From Aminobacter anthyllidis (GTDB lineage: Bacteria; Pseudomonadota; Alphaproteobacteria; Rhizobiales; Rhizobiaceae): 64,000 bases of DNA. Each line of letters opens with the position of its first letter. Within the stretch, counting starts at the first letter, position 1. The DNA lies in contig NZ_JAFLWW010000004.1 in assembly GCF_018555685.1 (NCBI RefSeq), positions 496,001 through 560,000 of the forward strand. The letters are read 5' to 3'. The notes under the pieces are model-generated. The model did not search any database. It saw nothing but the letters and a program-made list of their open reading frames with translations, and was not told where the DNA came from. Of this stretch, positions 55,678 through 64,000 are shown piece after piece. The position numbers were made by a program, and so were the translations under genes.

Positions 55678-56615
55678 TGGAGCAGCTCTTCGACGCGCAG
55701 TTCATGGCTGATTTCCTTGGCTCCAGCCTGCGCCTTTCAGTGCCGATCATCTTTGCCGCTATTGGTGGCGTTCTGGCCGAGCGATCGGGCGTGTTCAACA
55801 TATCGCTGGAGGGCTGCATCTTGGGCGGCGCCTTTGGTGCCGCGGTAGGCACCTACCTGACGGGCTCGCCCTTTTGCGGGCTGATGCTTGGCATCACTGT
55901 TGCGGGATCGGTGGGTATCATGCTGGCGATGCTGGCGGTGGGGCTGGGCATCAACCAGCTCGTGGCGGGCATTGCGATCAACCTGCTGATGGTCGGGCTG
56001 ACATCGTATCTTGCGCGCCTGATCCTGGGTGGCGATGCGACGTCGACCCTGCCAGGCTTTCACCCCATAGCGCTGCCTGGACTAGCCTCGATCCCAATCA
56101 TTGGCCCCGTCCTGTTCCAGCAAGATATCCTGACCTACCTGATGTATCTGGTCGTGCCGGCATCCTGGTGGTTTTTGTACCGGACGCCTTGGGGGCTGAA
56201 CGTGCGTGCGATCGGCGACTATCCCGTCGCTGCCGACAGTGCCGGCATCAGCGTTCCCTTCGTACGAACGGTCTGCGTCATCGTCAGCTGCATGCTGGCG
56301 GGGGTTGGGGGCGCCTATCTGGTGCTCAGCCAGGTGTTCGTGTTCACCGAGCATATGAGTGCCGGCAAGGGCTTCATCGCCTTGGCCGCGCTGATCCTCG
56401 GGCGCTGGAACCCGGTGGGGGCGTTCTTGGCCTGCATCTTCTTTGGCATGTCCGACGCGCTGCAGCTGCGCCTGCAGTTCACAAGCCCCGACGTGCCCTA
56501 CCAGTTGTTTTCGATGGTGCCGTTCCTCGCCTCGTTGCTGGCGTTGGTGCTGCTGAGCGGAAAGGTCCGTCCACCTGCCGCCATCGGCAAGAAATACGTC
56601 AGGGGAGGAAAATAA
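55677..56615 (+). CDS. BMP-type ABC importer permease 2
   Basis: A 312-residue permease with about eight to nine helices. ERSGVFNISLEGCILGGAFGAAVG, GLGINQLVAGIAINLLMVGLTSYLA and AADSAGISVPFVRTVCVIVSCMLAG are the class blocks. The GTG start overlaps the TAG of the first permease. It completes a four-gene importer and is followed two bases later by the deacetylase-like gene. Confidence 0.93.
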   Translation: MEQLFDAQFMADFLGSSLRLSVPIIFAAIGGVLAERSGVFNISLEGCILGGAFGAAVGTYLTGSPFCGLMLGITVAGSVGIMLAMLAVGLGINQLVAGIAINLLMVGLTSYLARLILGGDATSTLPGFHPIALPGLASIPIIGPVLFQQDILTYLMYLVVPASWWFLYRTPWGLNVRAIGDYPVAADSAGISVPFVRTVCVIVSCMLAGVGGAYLVLSQVFVFTEHMSAGKGFIALAALILGRWNPVGAFLACIFFGMSDALQLRLQFTSPDVPYQLFSMVPFLASLLALVLLSGKVRPPAAIGKKYVRGGK

Positions 56616-56616
56616 G

Positions 56617-57540
56617 ATGACACCGACGACCCAAGCCATGATTGCAAACCCGGTTCCCTGGCCGAATGGCGCACGCTGCGCCTGCTCGATCTCTTTCGAC
56701 ATGGATGCCGACAGCCTGATCCACATCGAACACCCCGAGGATGGGCACACCCGAGTCTCGGGGATCTCGATGCTGCAATACGGGCCTGAGATCGCCGTGC
56801 CCCGGATTGTCGAGACCTACCGCCGCCTGGGCCTGCGCCAGACGTTTTTCATTCCCGCCTGGTGCATGGAACGCTACCCGGCGGCGGTCGACACGATCCT
56901 CGCGGGCGGACACGAGATTGGCCAGCATGGCTACCTTCACGAAAACCCGTTGAAGCAAAGCCGTGAAGAACAGGCCTATTGGCTGGATCGCTCGATGGAG
57001 GTTATTCGCCGCATGACCGGGGCCGCCCCTCGAGGATGGCGCGCGCCGCTCTACAATTTCTCAAACCATTCGGCGGATCTGCTGGTGGAGCGCGGCTTTC
57101 TCTATGACGCGTCGCTGATGGGCGATGACGTGCCTTATGTTTTGACCACACCCAAGGGCGAACTCGTAGAACTGCCTTCTCATTGGGGACTCGATGACTG
57201 GCCACAGTTCGTGCAGTCCTTCGACCTGGACTACATGATGCCGGTCCGTGCCCCGCGCGCCGGGTTCGAGATTTTCCGCCAGGAGTTCGAGGCGGCCTAT
57301 CTCTATGGCGGGCTTTGGGTACCGGTGGTGCATCCGTTCGCCACTGGCAGATTGGCAAGATGGCATGTGGTGGCCGAGTTCCTGGAAGAGGTATTGGCCC
57401 GCGGAAACGTCTGGTTCGCCCCCATGGAAGAGATAGCGGCGCACGTAGCCAAGGTGACGCGGGAGGGAAGCTTCAGTCCGCGTCGCGTCGCCGTGCCTCA
57501 ATATGACGGACCGGTCAAACCGGTATCGAAGTTTGGCTGA
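56617..57540 (+). CDS. Polysaccharide-deacetylase-fold hydrolase (PuuE-like)
   Basis: A 307-residue NodB-fold metal hydrolase. SISFDMDADSL supplies the Asp pair, GQHGYLHENP the H-x-x-x-H/P zinc motif and RGWRAPLYNFS the substrate loop. WVPVVHPFATGRLARW supplies the catalytic His. Members include polysaccharide deacetylases and PuuE-type allantoinase/peptidase-like enzymes acting on amide bonds of nitrogen heterocycles. GGGGAGGAAAATAAG precedes the ATG, directly behind the permease. Co-transcription with a BMP-type importer favours a small imported amide or ureide substrate over a cell-wall role. Confidence 0.85.
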   Translation: MTPTTQAMIANPVPWPNGARCACSISFDMDADSLIHIEHPEDGHTRVSGISMLQYGPEIAVPRIVETYRRLGLRQTFFIPAWCMERYPAAVDTILAGGHEIGQHGYLHENPLKQSREEQAYWLDRSMEVIRRMTGAAPRGWRAPLYNFSNHSADLLVERGFLYDASLMGDDVPYVLTTPKGELVELPSHWGLDDWPQFVQSFDLDYMMPVRAPRAGFEIFRQEFEAAYLYGGLWVPVVHPFATGRLARWHVVAEFLEEVLARGNVWFAPMEEIAAHVAKVTREGSFSPRRVAVPQYDGPVKPVSKFG

Positions 57541-57697
57541 CCCCGCTTGGTCGACGGATCGTGCCTTGAATCTCGAACGCCTAACCGGGGAGGATGAGGG
57601 TGATCTCACGCGGCATCGGCTACGTGGTTGCGCAGCGGGATTGTGACAGCGGTGATGAAAAGTCGGACCCACAGCCGTGGCCGAGGCCGGCAGAACC

Positions 57698-58630
57698 TCA
57701 AAGCGGCCTGCGCACGCTTTTGGTAATGGCCTTTGCTAGGGTTTCGGCCGCGCGGGATGGTTTGTTGCGCGGGTAGGCGATGTGGAACATGTCCTCGAAA
57801 GTCATGCGCTCGGGGGCGAGCAGCCGCAGTCGGCCATTGCGCACCCATTCGTCGGCATAGTGATCAGGCAGAAAGCCGATATAGGCGCCTGAGAGGAGAA
57901 GCAGCAGCGTTCCCTCCATATGTGGTGTCGCGGCCGCCCAGGTAAAGTTCGCGCCGCAGATCGTCTCGTTCAGCATATAGGTGCGTCCGGCGAAGGATTG
58001 CGCCTCCAGAAGCTCGTCGCTGAGGTCGGCGTCGGGTGTCGCAAAGAGCGGATGTTCCTTGGCGCAATAGAGCTTCTGCATCTCGGAAAACACCGGCTGG
58101 CTGCGGAAATGCGGCGTGACGCTGCCGACCGAGGGCATGAGCACGATCTGGTAGGTGCCATTCAGCAGGCCCTGGTGCAGGACCTGCGGTGCGGCGACGT
58201 CGATCTCGAGATGCACGCGTGGGGCCTGGCCGTGGAAGGCGGCGAGGGCGCCCTGCAAGTCGAGATCGCGGTTGGTGATCATGGCGTCAACGGTGCCGAA
58301 GCTGAGATTCCCGGTCAGTTCGCCTTGCGCCTCGCCGATGCGGCTTTGGAACTTTTCCAGCGAACCGAAGAGTTCCAGCGCCGACTCGTAGACGAGCCGT
58401 CCCTCGTCGGTGAGCAGGAACCCGCTGCGGCCACGGCTGCAGAGGCGCAGGCCGAGACGCTCTTCCAGATGGCGCATATGGGTGGAGATCGTCGCCTGGG
58501 TCATTCCAAGCGCAGATTGCGCGGCGGAGAAGCCGCCATGCTGCACCACCGAGGCGAACACCCGCAGGAGCCTGAGCTCCGCGTCTCCTAGCGACAGATT
58601 GAGGACACGGTGGCGAACCTTGTTGATCAT
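57698..58630 (-). CDS. LysR-family regulator (ureohydrolase module, copy 2)
   Basis: A 310-residue regulator. LRLLRVFASVVQHGGFSAAQSALGMTQATISTHMRHLEERLGLRLC is the helix-turn-helix (residues about 18-63), followed by RGRSGFLLTDEG. The effector domain begins near GNLSFGTVDAMITNRDLDL. It resembles the regulator at 40679-41581 in both domains. It is transcribed divergently from ureohydrolase copy 2, so it is the likely regulator. The ATG is used; a TTG ten codons upstream is possible and neither has a clear ribosome site. Confidence 0.92.
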   Translation of the reverse strand: MINKVRHRVLNLSLGDAELRLLRVFASVVQHGGFSAAQSALGMTQATISTHMRHLEERLGLRLCSRGRSGFLLTDEGRLVYESALELFGSLEKFQSRIGEAQGELTGNLSFGTVDAMITNRDLDLQGALAAFHGQAPRVHLEIDVAAPQVLHQGLLNGTYQIVLMPSVGSVTPHFRSQPVFSEMQKLYCAKEHPLFATPDADLSDELLEAQSFAGRTYMLNETICGANFTWAAATPHMEGTLLLLLSGAYIGFLPDHYADEWVRNGRLRLLAPERMTFEDMFHIAYPRNKPSRAAETLAKAITKSVRRPL

Positions 58631-58665
58631 ACATTGATTAATGCACAAGTGAACATGCAATCATA

Positions 58666-58683
58666 GATACTTTTAAACGTATC
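58666..58683. promoter_or_regulatory. Inverted repeat in the LysR/ureohydrolase intergenic region
   Basis: GATAC-N8-GTATC, in an AT-rich window 38 bases before the ureohydrolase start and 36 from the LysR start. It is a candidate LysR-binding half-site pair or the promoter core. Confidence 0.45.
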
Positions 58684-58720
58684 AGCCTTTGGCACACTCC
58701 TTCCACCGTGGAGGAGAAAC

Positions 58721-59692
58721 ATGGCCAGCAATTCTTATGAGACCGGACGGCTTAACCTGCCGTTCGTCGGCATCTGCACCTTCGGCAAATATCCCTACCA
58801 GCCGGATTGGGATGCCATCGACGCCGATGTGGCGATCCTCGGCGCGCCCTTCGACTGCGGCACGCAATGGCGCGCCGGCACCCGCTTCGGGCCGCGGTCG
58901 ATCCGCGAGGCCTCGACCCTCTTTTCGTTCGGCCACGGCGGCGCCTACGACCACGAGGACGACGTCACCTACCTGCCGAGTGGTGCGGTCTCCATCGTCG
59001 ATATCGGTGATGCCGACATCGTGCACACCGACACGATGAAGAGCCATGCCAACATCGAATTCGGCGTTCGCAAGATCCTTGCCGCCGGCGCACTGCCTGT
59101 CGTGCTGGGTGGCGACCATTCCGTCAATATCCCCTGCATCAACGCTTTTGCCGAGGACTGCGCGAAGAATGGGCCGATCCACATCGTGCAGATCGACGCC
59201 CATCTCGATTTCGTCGACGAGCGCCACGGCGTACGCTACGGCCATGGCAATCCGATGCGACGGGCGGCGGAAAAGCCCTATGTCAGCGGCCTGTCGCAAC
59301 TTGGCATCCGCAACGTGTCGTCCACGGCGAAGGAAGGATACGAGGACGCCCGCAAGATGGGCTCCGACATCCTGTCGGTGCGCCAGATCCGGGCGCTCGG
59401 CACACAGACGGTAGCCGAGCGCGTGCCGGCCGGCGCACGCTACTACGTGACGATCGACATTGACGGTTTCGATCCGTCGATCGCGCCAGGCACGGGCACA
59501 CCGTCGCATGGTGGCTTCATCTATTACGAAGTGCTGGAAATCCTTAGCGCGCTCACCAAGCGCGGCACGGTCGTCGGTATCGATCTCGTCGAGGTCGCGC
59601 CTGACTACGACCATTCCGGCTCCACATCCATTCTGGCGGCGCAGGTGCTGATGAACCTGATCGGCCGCGTCATGCATGCAAAGGCAACGTGA
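58721..59692 (+). CDS. Agmatinase-family ureohydrolase, copy 2
   Basis: A 323-residue paralogue of the enzyme at 41684-42661. GGDHS (His133), DAHLD (Asp159, His161, Asp163) and the later D-I-D-G-F-D-P-S motif supply all expected metal ligands, including the Asp that is Cys in copy 1. [11 protein letters not shown] and [15 protein letters not shown] are shared. GGAGGAG precedes the ATG. It heads an operon with an aldehyde dehydrogenase, a small membrane protein, an NCS1 permease and a GMC enzyme, consistent with using a guanidino or related compound as nitrogen source. Confidence 0.92.
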   Translation: MASNSYETGRLNLPFVGICTFGKYPYQPDWDAIDADVAILGAPFDCGTQWRAGTRFGPRSIREASTLFSFGHGGAYDHEDDVTYLPSGAVSIVDIGDADIVHTDTMKSHANIEFGVRKILAAGALPVVLGGDHSVNIPCINAFAEDCAKNGPIHIVQIDAHLDFVDERHGVRYGHGNPMRRAAEKPYVSGLSQLGIRNVSSTAKEGYEDARKMGSDILSVRQIRALGTQTVAERVPAGARYYVTIDIDGFDPSIAPGTGTPSHGGFIYYEVLEILSALTKRGTVVGIDLVEVAPDYDHSGSTSILAAQVLMNLIGRVMHAKAT

Positions 59693-59720
59693 GGCCGCAG
59701 GCCTGCGAGGAGGACAGGAC

Positions 59721-61229
59721 ATGGACGAAAACGTCCGCAACTATCTCGACCACTATGGCGTCAGCGATGCGACCCGGCGGTTTCTGGCAAAGCCCCAGAA
59801 GATGTTCATCGACGGGGCCTGGGTGGAAAGTGGCAATGGCGCAAGTTTCGACGTCTACGAACCCTCCACGGGAGGCTTGGTCACCCGCGTGCCATCGGCC
59901 ACGACCGAGGATCTCGACCGCGCCGTCAAGGCCGCCCGGCGCCAGTTCGACAGGGGTGCCTGGCGCCGCCTCAAGCCGCTCGAGCGCGAACGCCTGATCC
60001 ATCGCCTCGCCGACCTGATCGAGAGCCATGCCGACGAACTGGCGGAGATCGAAGCCATCGACATGGGCAAGTCGGTGACGTTCGCCCGCGAGGTCGATAT
60101 TCAAGGCACGATCGACACCTTCCGCTACTTTGCCGGCTGGGCCTCCAAGTTGCATGGACGCACTGTCGAGCCATCGCTGCCCGGCAACTACCTGGCCTAT
60201 ACCCGCAAGGAACCCTTGGGCGTGGTCGCGGCCATCGTGCCGTGGAATTTCCCGCTCCAGACGATGGCCTGGAAGCTGGCCGCAGCCCTTGCGGTTGGCT
60301 GCACCACGATCGTCAAGCCGGCTGAGTTGACCTCGCTTTCCACGCTGCGGTTCGCGGAACTGGTGCAGGAGGCCGGCATTCCGGATGGCGTGGTCAACAT
60401 CGTGACGGGCCGCGGCAGCGTGATCGGCGCGGCCATGTCGACCCATCCCGGCATCGACAAGGTCACGTTCACCGGTTCGACGCCGGTCGGGCAGGAAGTC
60501 GGCCGCACGGCCGTTGGAAATCTCAAGCATGTCACGCTTGAACTGGGCGGCAAGTCCCCCGTCCTCGTGCTCGAGGACGCCGATCTGGCAAGTGCCGCGC
60601 GTGCGGTGGTCAATGGGGTGTTCTTCAACTCTGGCCAGGTCTGCGATGCCGGTACACGCGTCTATGTCCAGCGTTCGGTCCATGACGCATTCCTCGACGA
60701 ACTGGTTGCCGTCACCCGCAGGCTGAAGATCGCGCCCGGGCTGGACCGCGACTGCTACATCGGTCCCCTGGTTTCGGCGCAGCAGAAGAAGGTGGTTTCC
60801 GGCTACATCGAGGCCGGTCGCCGCGAAGGCGCCGAACTGATCCATGGGGGCAAGAGCCTCGACCGGCCGGGCCATTTCATCGAGCCCGCCATCTTCGCCC
60901 GCTGCAAGCCCGAAATGAGCATCGTTCGCGAGGAGATATTCGGCCCGGTTCTGGTGACCGATGCGTTCGACGAACTGGACGACGCGGTCGCGCTGGCGAA
61001 CGACTCTCCTTTTGGCCTGGCCGCGGCCGTCTACTCGAACGACCTGTCCCGCGTGCATGGGCTCATCCCGCGTCTGCATGCCGGCTCGATCTACGTCAAC
61101 GCCCACAGCACCATCGATCCTGCCATGCCGTTCGGCGGCTTCAAGGCATCGGGCTTCGGCAAGGATCTGGGGCCGGAGCAACTGGATTACCTCATGGAGA
61201 CGAAGGCTGTCTGGATCACGCTGCCCTGA
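59721..61229 (+). CDS. NAD(P)-dependent aldehyde dehydrogenase
   Basis: A 502-residue ALDH. The catalytic Cys308 lies in NSGQVCDAGTRV and the general base Glu274 in LELGGKSPVLV. VAAIVPWNFPLQTMAWKLA (Asn in PWNF) and GFGKDLGPEQLDYLMETKAVW are the standard early and late blocks. QVCDAG deviates from the common QxCCAG. GAGGAGGACAGG precedes the ATG. The gene is 28 bases behind ureohydrolase copy 2. It probably oxidises an aldehyde made by the GMC enzyme at the end of the cluster, such as a betaine aldehyde-like or guanidino-aldehyde substrate. Confidence 0.93.
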   Translation: MDENVRNYLDHYGVSDATRRFLAKPQKMFIDGAWVESGNGASFDVYEPSTGGLVTRVPSATTEDLDRAVKAARRQFDRGAWRRLKPLERERLIHRLADLIESHADELAEIEAIDMGKSVTFAREVDIQGTIDTFRYFAGWASKLHGRTVEPSLPGNYLAYTRKEPLGVVAAIVPWNFPLQTMAWKLAAALAVGCTTIVKPAELTSLSTLRFAELVQEAGIPDGVVNIVTGRGSVIGAAMSTHPGIDKVTFTGSTPVGQEVGRTAVGNLKHVTLELGGKSPVLVLEDADLASAARAVVNGVFFNSGQVCDAGTRVYVQRSVHDAFLDELVAVTRRLKIAPGLDRDCYIGPLVSAQQKKVVSGYIEAGRREGAELIHGGKSLDRPGHFIEPAIFARCKPEMSIVREEIFGPVLVTDAFDELDDAVALANDSPFGLAAAVYSNDLSRVHGLIPRLHAGSIYVNAHSTIDPAMPFGGFKASGFGKDLGPEQLDYLMETKAVWITLP

Positions 61230-61349
61230 GCGGCAGAAACACCTCCGGCCGCCGCGTATGGGCAGCCGGCTTTGAAGATCGGCGGCTGATGGAGCCGCGT
61301 GTCGTCGCGGAAAGACGCCTTAAGGCGCGGCGCGACAAGGGGAACGAGC

Positions 61350-61517
61350 ATGGAAAACGATACCGCCTGGCAAAACGAACTGGCGCGGCGCGCCCGCATT
61401 TATGAAGACATCGAGGCCAGCGGCCGCTTCGAAGGCACCATGAGCGCGCTCGACTATGCCGCCGTGACCGCGCTGACGCTTGTGCTCGTCGTCGCCTTCT
61501 GGATCTGGGGGGCGTGA
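61350..61517 (+). CDS. 55-residue single-span membrane protein coupled to the NCS1 permease
   Basis: A polar, acidic N-terminus (WQNELARRARIYEDIEASGRF) is followed by one membrane helix near the C-terminus (AAVTALTLVLVVAFWIWG). AAGGGGAACG precedes the ATG. It ends one base before the permease start codon is reached (TGAGATG), so the two are translated together. The arrangement resembles the small subunits that accompany some sodium-coupled permeases, but I know no family for it. Confidence 0.6.
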   Translation: MENDTAWQNELARRARIYEDIEASGRFEGTMSALDYAAVTALTLVLVVAFWIWGA

Positions 61518-61518
61518 G

Positions 61519-62982
61519 ATGACCGATCACATCGCCAACGGTACGCTCACTACCCTCGAAGCCGAGCACGAAGAAGCTGCCCGTCACCGTGCCGCTGCCG
61601 AACGCGGCGACGCGCCGTTGCTGCCTTCCGAGCGGCTCTGGGGTTTCTGGGAATTCACCTATGCCAATTCAGCACTTGCCATCGCCACCTGGGCCTTCCT
61701 GATCGGCGGTGCCATCGGCCTGTTCGTCGGGCCGAAGGAGGGTATCGCCGCCATCGTCATCGGCAACATAGTCGGCGTGGTGCTGACGGCGCTCGCCACC
61801 ACCACCATGTCCGGCCGCTACGGCGTCGAGCAGTTCATCGCGCTGCGCAGCCAGTTTGGCTACAACGGCAGCCGCGTTGTCTATGTGCTGGCCGTGGTTG
61901 TGCTCACCATGGGCTGGCTTGCCGTGCTCGCCATGATGTTCGGCCGCTCGATCGACGGCCTGATGGCGCTGAGCGCCGGGGAGGCCGCCAACCCCACCGG
62001 CATCAAGATGATCATCGCCGCCGTCGGCGCCATCCTCGTCACCTGGTTCATCGTCGCCCGCGGGCCGACCTCGATCAAGTTCTTCAACATGGTCGTCTCG
62101 CCAGCCCTGGTGATCCTGATGGTGGTGATGCTTTATCTCATCCTCAGCCACCATTCCTTCGGCGAACTCCTGGCGATGCCGGCACTGTCGCCGCCCTTCG
62201 AAGACAAAACGCTGAATTTCATCGTCGCCGTCGAGGTGAACCTCGCCGCCGGTTTCTCCTGGTGGCCCTATATCGGCAACCTGGCACGGCTTACCAAGAA
62301 CGAGCGTACCGCCTTCTGGCCAAACATTCTCGGCATCTTCGGCGCCGCAGCACTTGGCGAGATCGTCGGCCTTTTGGCGGCCGTGGCGCTGGGCGAAAGC
62401 GACCCGACCATCTGGATGACCAAGATCGCCGGTCCCGTCATAGGCATCATCGCGCTGCTCTTTGTTGCCTTCGCCAACATGACCTCGATGGCGAACATCC
62501 TCTACACCTCCATCGTCGGCCTCAGACAGGTGGGAACGGCCTCGGTGCGCGCCATATCCTGGGGTACCGTGCTCTTCCTGTTCTGCCTCATCCCGCTCGG
62601 GCTCGTGGTCGTCTATCCGCAGATGTATGACGGGTTCTTCATCTTCCTCGTCTGGACCTCGGCGCTCAATTCCGCGCTCGCCGGCATCGGCATCGTCGAC
62701 TACTTCTTCCTGCGCGGCCAGAAGCTCGACATGCGCAGCCTGCACGGGCCGCAGGAGAATGGTCCCTATCGCTTCTGGGCCGGCTTCAACCCCATCGGGC
62801 TCTTCGCGCTCGCCGTCGGTTGCATCGTCTATGTCGCAGTCTTCAATCCGCAGACGCTCGCGAGCCTGCCGGCATTCAAATACCTCACCGCCTCGCTTCC
62901 CGCCTTTGTCGCGGCGGGTGCGGTCCACTACGTGCTGACCCGGCTGTTCGCCCGCGGGCGCGGCTGGGGCCAGTATCCGTAA
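61519..62982 (+). CDS. NCS1-family permease (cytosine/purine/allantoin/thiamine type)
   Basis: A 487-residue transporter with about twelve helices, of the nucleobase-cation symporter-1 family. [33 protein letters not shown] opens the first helices (split), [21 protein letters not shown] and [26 protein letters not shown] are the core loops, and [15 protein letters not shown] the later one. The N-terminal segment is long and acidic. Substrates of this family are nucleobases, hydantoins and related small N-compounds. It starts immediately behind the 55-residue membrane protein. Confidence 0.9.
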   Translation: MTDHIANGTLTTLEAEHEEAARHRAAAERGDAPLLPSERLWGFWEFTYANSALAIATWAFLIGGAIGLFVGPKEGIAAIVIGNIVGVVLTALATTTMSGRYGVEQFIALRSQFGYNGSRVVYVLAVVVLTMGWLAVLAMMFGRSIDGLMALSAGEAANPTGIKMIIAAVGAILVTWFIVARGPTSIKFFNMVVSPALVILMVVMLYLILSHHSFGELLAMPALSPPFEDKTLNFIVAVEVNLAAGFSWWPYIGNLARLTKNERTAFWPNILGIFGAAALGEIVGLLAAVALGESDPTIWMTKIAGPVIGIIALLFVAFANMTSMANILYTSIVGLRQVGTASVRAISWGTVLFLFCLIPLGLVVVYPQMYDGFFIFLVWTSALNSALAGIGIVDYFFLRGQKLDMRSLHGPQENGPYRFWAGFNPIGLFALAVGCIVYVAVFNPQTLASLPAFKYLTASLPAFVAAGAVHYVLTRLFARGRGWGQYP

Positions 62983-62998
62983 CTTCGGGAAAACCGTC

Positions 62999-64000
62999 AT
63001 GACCGATACCTACGACTACATCATCATCGGCGCCGGCTCGGCGGGCTGCGTGCTTGCCAACCGGCTCTCGGAAGACCCTGCCACGAAGGTCCTCGTTGTC
63101 GAATATGGCGGCAGCGACAAGTCGATCTTCATCCAGATGCCGACGGCGCTGTCCATTCCGATGAATGGTGCCAAGTACAACTGGAAATACATGACCTTGC
63201 CGGAACCCGGCCTGGACGGTCGCCGGGTGCATTGCCCACGCGGGAAAGTCATCGGCGGCTCGTCCTCGATCAACGGGCTCGTCTACATGCGCGGCCATGC
63301 CAGCGATTTCGACGAATGGGAGGAGCGAGGCGCACGCGGCTGGCGCTATGCCAATTGCCTGCCCTATTTCCAGCGCGCCGAAAGCTGGCAGGACGGGGGC
63401 GACGCCTATCGAGGCGCTTCCGGCCCGCTTGCCACCAACGCCGGCAACAAGATGAAGAACCCGCTTTACCGGGCCTTTGTTGATGCCGGCGGCGAGGCAG
63501 GTTACATTACCACCGAAGATCCGAACGGCCATATGCAGGAAGGGTTTGGTCCCATGCACATGACCGTCAAGGACGGCGTGCGCTGGTCGACGGCAAATGC
63601 CTACCTCAAGCCGGCGATGAACCGGCCGAACCTCACGGTCATCACCCATGCCATGACGCGACGCGTGCTTTTGGAGGGCAAGCGTGCCACAGGCATCGAA
63701 TACGAACTGGGCGGGGAGCGCACCGTGGCGAAGGCCAGCCGCGAGGTGCTGATCTCCTCCGGACCGATAGGCTCGCCGCACCTGCTGCAACGCTCCGGCA
63801 TCGGTCCGGCCGCCGTGCTGCGCGAGGCCGATGTCGTGGTGCTGCACGATCTGCCGGGCGTGGGCGAAAACCTGCAGGACCATTCCGAAGTCTATATCCA
63901 GTACGCTTGCAAGGAACCGATCACGCTGAACGGCAAGATGGGCCTGTTGAGCCGCGCCCTGATCGGCGCGGAATGGCTGCTGTTCAAGAAGGGACTGTCG
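62999..64000 (+). CDS. GMC oxidoreductase (choline dehydrogenase-like), 3' end outside window
   Basis: The first 334 codons are open to the window end. [20 protein letters not shown] binds FAD (GAGSAG at 11-16) and [15 protein letters not shown] is GMC signature 1. [16 protein letters not shown] is signature 2. The C-terminal catalytic His lies beyond the window. It follows the permease by 16 bases with only a weak GGGA upstream. It resembles the GMC protein at 35901-37487 but is closer to choline dehydrogenase (BetA). With the aldehyde dehydrogenase it forms an alcohol-to-acid pair. Confidence 0.92.
   Translation, partial: MTDTYDYIIIGAGSAGCVLANRLSEDPATKVLVVEYGGSDKSIFIQMPTALSIPMNGAKYNWKYMTLPEPGLDGRRVHCPRGKVIGGSSSINGLVYMRGHASDFDEWEERGARGWRYANCLPYFQRAESWQDGGDAYRGASGPLATNAGNKMKNPLYRAFVDAGGEAGYITTEDPNGHMQEGFGPMHMTVKDGVRWSTANAYLKPAMNRPNLTVITHAMTRRVLLEGKRATGIEYELGGERTVAKASREVLISSGPIGSPHLLQRSGIGPAAVLREADVVVLHDLPGVGENLQDHSEVYIQYACKEPITLNGKMGLLSRALIGAEWLLFKKGLS

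Noticed and set aside
59670-61181. 503-codon open frame antisense to the aldehyde dehydrogenase
   Set aside because: The sense strand encodes a complete ALDH with catalytic residues; the antisense product lacks any recognisable motif.

Overview
The window looks like a piece of a high-G+C alphaproteobacterial genome of the Rhizobiales, most likely Phyllobacteriaceae (Mesorhizobium/Aminobacter-like). The clues are an Omp25/Omp31-type outer-membrane protein, small secreted DUF1236 and DUF1344 proteins typical of rhizobia, an IS91-family transposase end, and a very dense set of LysR/IclR/TetR regulators with ABC transporters. Almost everything here reads as accessory catabolic DNA. No rRNA, tRNA or CRISPR array was recognised.

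Region 1 (1-7.2 kb) starts with the C-terminal end of an IS91 transposase. It then holds small genes of unknown function: secreted DUF1236/DUF1344 proteins, paralogous tiny cytosolic proteins (one zinc-ribbon pair with one copy decayed), a 37-residue membrane peptide and an Omp25/31-like porin. Between them lie repeated GC-rich hairpins and a duplicated leader hairpin. Region 2 (7.3-11.9 kb) is a gene graveyard: a NusG/KOW fragment, the C-terminal half of an MFS exporter, an N-terminally truncated SelO and a frameshifted CGNR zinc-finger regulator, with one intact GNAT acetyltransferase.

Region 3 (12-19.2 kb) has a divergent LysR / (quinone oxidoreductase, 2-keto-4-pentenoate hydratase-like, Tat-exported solute-binding protein) unit and an AraC/SDR pair. 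Region 4 (19.4-37.5 kb) is a large catabolic cluster. It encodes an IclR regulator, three VOC-fold proteins, two HpcH/HpaI-type lyases, a LigI-like amidohydrolase, a complete spermidine/putrescine-type ABC importer, an aldo/keto reductase, a luciferase-like monooxygenase, a class I P450 with its own 3Fe-4S ferredoxin and ferredoxin reductase, an SDR and a GMC oxidoreductase. Four copies of a palindrome AAGTCAA-N5-TTGACTT sit in the promoter regions of this cluster and appear to define a local regulon. The substrate is unknown; the enzyme set suggests hydroxylation of a compact (perhaps cyclic) molecule, oxidation, ring opening, hydrolysis and aldol-type cleavage. A LysR / SnoaL-like / SDR unit follows (38-40.2 kb).

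Region 5 (40.7-51.2 kb) is a one-carbon/glycine cluster: LysR, an agmatinase-family ureohydrolase, lipA, gcvT, gcvH, gcvP, glyA and sdaA. Region 6 (51.2-57.5 kb) is a TetR-linked BMP-family ABC importer with a polysaccharide-deacetylase/PuuE-like hydrolase. Region 7 (57.7-64 kb) contains a second copy of the LysR-ureohydrolase pair, an aldehyde dehydrogenase, a 55-residue membrane protein coupled to an NCS1 permease, and a choline-dehydrogenase-like GMC enzyme cut by the window end. The repeated LysR-ureohydrolase module bracketing a full glycine-to-pyruvate set suggests, as inference only, that a guanidino compound is imported, oxidised to a guanidino acid (guanidinoacetate being the simplest fit), cleaved to urea plus glycine, and the glycine fed through GCV, GlyA and SdaA.
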